A stretch of DNA of 64,000 nt from assembly GCA_004352715.1 (NCBI GenBank), contig SCFE01000015.1, positions 274,511 through 338,510 on the forward strand, read 5' to 3'. Under the pieces are notes generated by a model, which saw only the letters and a program-made list of their open reading frames with translations, was not told the origin of the DNA and made no database searches. The stretch is from Hofstenia miamia. Its lineage: Eukaryota; Xenacoelomorpha; Acoela. Positions 59,949-64,000 of this stretch are shown here, one piece after another. Every line of letters starts with the position of its first letter. The stretch's first letter is position 1. The position numbers were made by a program, and so were the translations under genes.

Positions 59949-60765
59949 TATGCTGCCCAGAAAAATATATTCTTTCATCCAAATATTCAAAGAAAACTCA
60001 AAATAATGTTTCAAAGCCATGGATTGATTCTAAATTCATGGATTTAATCGAAATAAAGAAACAGAAATGGAAAAAATACTTAAATTCCCAAACACTGGAA
60101 AATCATAATGCTTATAAATCTGCACGAAATTTATATAATATTGCTATAAGGAAAGCAAATCAATAATTATTCCAGTTTTCAGTATCAAAGTCTTTCCTCC
60201 CAAAAAATAAGTGGTAATTCGTTAAAAATTTGCTAAATAGAAAAAAACATGCGAACCGAAGAAATAGAAAGAATATATCCATTACAAATAAGAAGGAAAT
60301 CTGCAATGCTTTCAATGAAGTTTTCCGAAATTTAGGAAACTACAATGGCATGAATGTACCTTTTAGCCTTAATAAACCCAAAGGAACTCCAACCTCTTTC
60401 TCTTTCCGTTTTGCAACTAAATATGAAATCATAAAGTCGATACAATGTTTAAAAAATAAATCGAATGGACCCTCTCTAATAGTAACGTGGTTCCTAAAAC
60501 TCTCAGGCGACTTCATAGCTGAACAAATATGCTGCATTTTAAATAATTGTATAAGACACTCCTTTTTTCCAGATGAATTAAAATGGGCAAATATAACACC
60601 ATTATTTAAAAAAATGATCCCGAAAATTGCGACAATTATAGATACATTTCGATCACTTCTATAATCACCAAAATTTTTGAATGAATGCTTTTTAATCAAA
60701 TTAACAAGCATCTTTGTAAACATGATCTCTACTCCAAGACACAATATGGTTTTCGTAAATATTGA

Positions 60766-61627
60766 TCTTTCTTCCTCTTCTACTTCTTTTTCTTCTTCTA
60801 TTATTTATATTAAATGACGTTTGTTTCTCAAAAATCTTAGCGATTAGTCTTCTAAATAAAATTCGCCTGTATTTTTGCGTGTGAATAATACACCATAAAC
60901 TAACTTTGTTTACCCATTTACACGGTTAGAAAGGTTAATTCAACATGGAAGTATGTGTAATTTTGGATGGATGAATTAATGCATTACTATTATGGATAAA
61001 TCAGCTTACAAGGTGGTGAATAATCTGGATAGCAAGTTTTGAAGTCATGATTTCCCATGTCAACTACGAAAATAAATGGTGATAACTCTGTGAAAATTTG
61101 CTAGATGCGGTGAAGCTCTGCACAAAGCAGTTCATATACAATACGTTTTTTTTCATGTGTGTAATGCTTAAGCATGGCAAATATTTAAGCAAACTTGCTT
61201 TTGTCACGTATACCAGACACTTCAATTCTTAATTGATTTATCATGGGTAAATTTCATATGCTTGCTATTAAGTTTAGCGGATATTTTCTATATTGTTTGT
61301 GAAAATTTACGTCTATTTCATACGTCTATAGTGTTTAAGTTTAGCAAAATATTTCTCCACTTTGTATTTGGATATTACCAGAAAATGAGTTTTCATCTAT
61401 CAATTATTTTCTTTGAAGCATAATGTTGCATGTTTAAACATTGTTACAACAAAAACGCCTTAAGTGAAACCTGGAGTAAAAAATATTAGTTTGCCTAAAT
61501 CCTAAAACTTAAAAATAGAAATTTCGTCAAAAAAATTAATTTGCTCAATTTAGTCACAAATATTTCGTCACTGGATGGAATAAATTCATTTCCACATGGC
61601 AAATGGTCATAGGTGTTACGAGAACTC
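60766..61627. other. Pyrimidine tract, then no recognised feature
   Basis: CTTCTTCC-type simple sequence (60766-60810), then AT-rich intergenic DNA. The last 25 bp belong to the repeat in which the next Polinton inserted. Confidence 0.5.
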
Positions 61628-61876
61628 CAGGGTAGTAGTGAGGGAAGACGAGGCTTGAACGCACAAAAACGCCTCTGATTGGTCGAGAGCTTATGACATC
61701 ACACGTCACGTGACAGACCGCAAATATTGAGGGGGTGGTTGAACCGCTGAGTCATCTAATTGACATCTACCACTAATTGATTTTTTTGACGGGTTGACAG
61801 CTTGGGGGGGTAAAACCATATTGATTGACAGACCGTGAATATTGCCAAGGGTGGTTGGGTGTTGAGTCATCTAATT

Positions 61877-62876
61877 NNNNNNNNNNNNNNNNNNNNNNNN
61901 NNNNNNNNNNNNNNNNNNNNNNNNNNNNNNNNNNNNNNNNNNNNNNNNNNNNNNNNNNNNNNNNNNNNNNNNNNNNNNNNNNNNNNNNNNNNNNNNNNNN
62001 NNNNNNNNNNNNNNNNNNNNNNNNNNNNNNNNNNNNNNNNNNNNNNNNNNNNNNNNNNNNNNNNNNNNNNNNNNNNNNNNNNNNNNNNNNNNNNNNNNNN
62101 NNNNNNNNNNNNNNNNNNNNNNNNNNNNNNNNNNNNNNNNNNNNNNNNNNNNNNNNNNNNNNNNNNNNNNNNNNNNNNNNNNNNNNNNNNNNNNNNNNNN
62201 NNNNNNNNNNNNNNNNNNNNNNNNNNNNNNNNNNNNNNNNNNNNNNNNNNNNNNNNNNNNNNNNNNNNNNNNNNNNNNNNNNNNNNNNNNNNNNNNNNNN
62301 NNNNNNNNNNNNNNNNNNNNNNNNNNNNNNNNNNNNNNNNNNNNNNNNNNNNNNNNNNNNNNNNNNNNNNNNNNNNNNNNNNNNNNNNNNNNNNNNNNNN
62401 NNNNNNNNNNNNNNNNNNNNNNNNNNNNNNNNNNNNNNNNNNNNNNNNNNNNNNNNNNNNNNNNNNNNNNNNNNNNNNNNNNNNNNNNNNNNNNNNNNNN
62501 NNNNNNNNNNNNNNNNNNNNNNNNNNNNNNNNNNNNNNNNNNNNNNNNNNNNNNNNNNNNNNNNNNNNNNNNNNNNNNNNNNNNNNNNNNNNNNNNNNNN
62601 NNNNNNNNNNNNNNNNNNNNNNNNNNNNNNNNNNNNNNNNNNNNNNNNNNNNNNNNNNNNNNNNNNNNNNNNNNNNNNNNNNNNNNNNNNNNNNNNNNNN
62701 NNNNNNNNNNNNNNNNNNNNNNNNNNNNNNNNNNNNNNNNNNNNNNNNNNNNNNNNNNNNNNNNNNNNNNNNNNNNNNNNNNNNNNNNNNNNNNNNNNNN
62801 NNNNNNNNNNNNNNNNNNNNNNNNNNNNNNNNNNNNNNNNNNNNNNNNNNNNNNNNNNNNNNNNNNNNNNNNNNNN
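61877..62876. other. Assembly gap (1000 N)
   Basis: Placeholder-length gap inside Polinton-type element 3; real length could be 15-20 kb. Confidence 0.98.
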
Positions 62877-63571
62877 GCGAATTTCGGTACTCTTTCCGAA
62901 AATGTATACTGGTTTTATTATGTATTACACCATTAAGTATAGCGAATATGCGATCTCTTTGTTTAATTTCTATATTTAATATTTTTCCATGTGTATTAAA
63001 TTAGTTTTGTTTTTTAACATGTAAACTAGACAATCGTGTTTTTTACTAGTGTCTATAAAAATTTTAAACGTTTTTATTACAATGGATTGCGATCACTTTT
63101 TGTTTAACTATGTTTAATATTTTCCACATGTATTGACAAAAACGAAAATGTGTGATAACAAGGAATATTTTTACAAAATGCGAAATATGTATATTAGGAA
63201 AAATGTAATGCAAACAAATGTGATATTAACTAAGTGAAATTAGTCATTACAAACAATAAACCGAAAAAATTATATCAAAACAATGTAAATTTGGGTGTGA
63301 ATCATTTAAGCAGGTCCGAATGTGCTAATTAAAAATGCATTAGCGAGCTGTATCTAAAAATCAATTAGCGAGATCTTCAAAGCACTTAGCGCCAAGTATC
63401 AATTAGATGACTCAACACCCAACCACCCTTGGCAATATTCACGGTCTGTCAATCAATATGGTTTTACCCCCCTCCCCCCAAGCTGTCAACCCGTCAAAAA
63501 AATCAATTAGTGGTAGATGTCAATTAGATGAATCAGCGGTTCAACCACCCCCCTCAATATTCGCGGTCTGT

Positions 63572-63606
63572 CACGTGACGTGTGACGTCATAATCTCTCG
63601 ACCAAT
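63572..63606. promoter_or_regulatory. Promoter-like motif cluster in the Polinton TIR
   Basis: CACGTG (63572-63577), TGACGTCA (63583-63590) and CCAAT (63602-63606) lie within 35 bp. The left arm keeps CACGTG and the CCAAT complement, but its CRE-like site is TGACATCA (61694-61701). These are core sites for bHLH, ATF/CREB and NF-Y factors. Regulatory function is inferred. Confidence 0.5.
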
Positions 63607-63656
63607 CAGAGGCGTTTTTGTGCGTTCAAGCCTCGTCTTCCCTCACTACTCAGGGT

Positions 63657-64000
63657 GTCCCAATGTAGCTTCCTCTCGGCCTCACTTACTACTTTTTCTA
63701 TTATTTTTATGCAAGATCTATTGGGATATTTCATTTTTGCTTATTAGAATAAATTATTATAAGGCATGGTAAGGGTAAGGGAATTCAAAACTAATGCTTA
63801 CTAAGAAGAGTTTTTATGATCATTTGTAGGTTGTTTTCGATACTCAAAGGACAAAGTTTGAGCCAAGTTCTTGTGCGAATTGTCTGTATTCATTATTTTT
63901 TGAAGAAAGGTTTTGAAAGTTAACATGAATCCATTTACTCGAATGTGTATAAGAGACAGATATTAATACATTGCGTGTATTCACTTGCTTTAATATAATC
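63657..64000. other. Flanking repeat remnant and unannotated sequence
   Basis: GTCCCAATG at 63657 continues the repeat interrupted by element 3. No gene is readable in the rest. Confidence 0.5.
63943..63959. other. Nextera/Tn5 mosaic-end adapter match (possible misjoin)
   Basis: ATGTGTATAAGAGACAG is identical to 17 of the 19 mosaic-end bases. Sequence to the right of 63959 may be chimeric. Confidence 0.85.

Larger units (their letters stand above)
59489..60752 (+). pseudogene. LINE ORF2: 2A-like leader, EN start and RT start
   Basis: Residues 1-45 are a hydrophobic leader ending in the 2A-like motif. KYIHINFQNLSIKNSEFRQF begins the endonuclease domain, which is cut at 59779. From 59960 the frame reads KPWIDSKFMDLIEIKKQKWK and SARNLYNIAIRKANQ (linker). 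From 60230 it reads EICNAFNEVFRNLGNY, SIQCLKNKSNGPSLI, FFPDELKWANITPLFKK and, after a frameshift, QYGFRKY, the RT segment before the palm. The catalytic YADD region is absent. Confidence 0.75.
58744..60765 (+). mobile_element. CR1/L2-like LINE, second copy, deleted and 3'-truncated
   Basis: Same order as the 17.8-21.3 kb LINE: SGNH-type domain (58744-59091), hydrophobic leader with 2A-like motif, start of the endonuclease domain, then the RT linker and the first RT motifs, ending at YGFRKY (about 60752). Most of the endonuclease domain is missing at about 59780. A sequencing-adapter match at 59931-59948 lies inside, so part of the damage could be an assembly misjoin. A pyrimidine-rich tract (60766-60810) follows the end. 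Confidence 0.8.
61634..63650. mobile_element. Polinton/Maverick-type element 3, body hidden in a gap
   Basis: The ends are AGTAGTGAGGGAAG (61634) and its complement ending CTCACTACT (63650). CAGGGT flanks both sides (61628-61633 and 63651-63656), an exact 6-bp target duplication. AG...CT termini plus a 6-bp duplication are Polinton hallmarks. The left arm is readable for 243 bp before the 1000-N gap; the right arm for 774 bp. The two match as inverted repeats over the shared 245 bp with few differences. Any genes are in the gap. CpG is abundant, so the element is young. The arm's inner part is nearly identical to 1393-1712. Confidence 0.85.

Overview
This window is eukaryotic (metazoan) DNA, not bacterial. 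It is strongly AT-rich, has no operon-like gene packing, carries scaffold gaps (four large N runs, three of them exactly 1000 bases, plus two short ones), and is filled with animal-type transposable elements: Polinton/Maverick, P/THAP9, hAT, piggyBac, mariner, pogo, THAP/SWIM-YqaJ, CR1/L2-like LINEs with 2A-like peptides, an RLE-type LINE and LTR elements. The mixture suggests an invertebrate (cnidarian, mollusc or arthropod), but the sequence does not decide which. I found no convincing host gene, tRNA, rRNA or CRISPR array. Nearly every coding stretch is a transposon gene broken by stops or frameshifts.

Layout, left to right. 0.2-1.0 kb: broken gene of an unnamed, possibly SGNH-hydrolase-like family (minus strand). 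1.0-2.6 kb: arm of a Polinton-type terminal inverted repeat (TIR) running into a 1000-N gap. 4.7-6.9 kb: a piggyBac transposase fragment joined directly to the 3' part of a hAT transposase. 9.1-12.0 kb: a possible pogo/Tigger-type element containing a mariner fragment. 14.7-21.4 kb: a dispersed CpG-free repeat (called R1 here), a second copy of the 0.2-1.0 kb gene family, and a LINE inserted in R1. 23.0-28.0 kb: more R1 copies, LINE fragments and a restriction-like-endonuclease LINE end in an (ATT)n tract.

29.1-45.6 kb: the largest unit, an old Polinton-like element of about 16.5 kb. It has inverted terminal repeats, a decayed protein-primed type B DNA polymerase gene, a small gene with a plausible intron, and tandem repeats. 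A 3.2-kb DNA transposon (THAP gene facing a SWIM/YqaJ gene), a LINE fragment and a Ty3-like LTR are nested in it. 46.9-49.6 kb: LINE endonuclease fragment and a pogo-type transposase with a C-terminal PHD-like finger. 50.9-56.4 kb: an LTR element that carries only gag, split by a complete 2,997-bp P-element-like transposon with a perfect 8-bp target duplication. 58.7-60.8 kb: second LINE with SGNH domain and intact 2A-like motif. 61.6-63.65 kb: a Polinton-type element with perfect 6-bp target duplication whose body is hidden in a 1000-N gap.

The elements form a layered record. The 29-45 kb Polinton, R1 and the RLE LINE are almost free of CpG, as expected for old methylated DNA. The P element, gag element, THAP/SWIM element, Ty3-like LTR and 61.6-kb Polinton keep CpG and look young. 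Several unrelated element ends carry the same TGACGTCA palindrome. Two sites match the Nextera/Tn5 mosaic-end adapter, so part of the right-hand sequence may be misjoined. All family assignments are from reading translated motifs by eye; no search was run.
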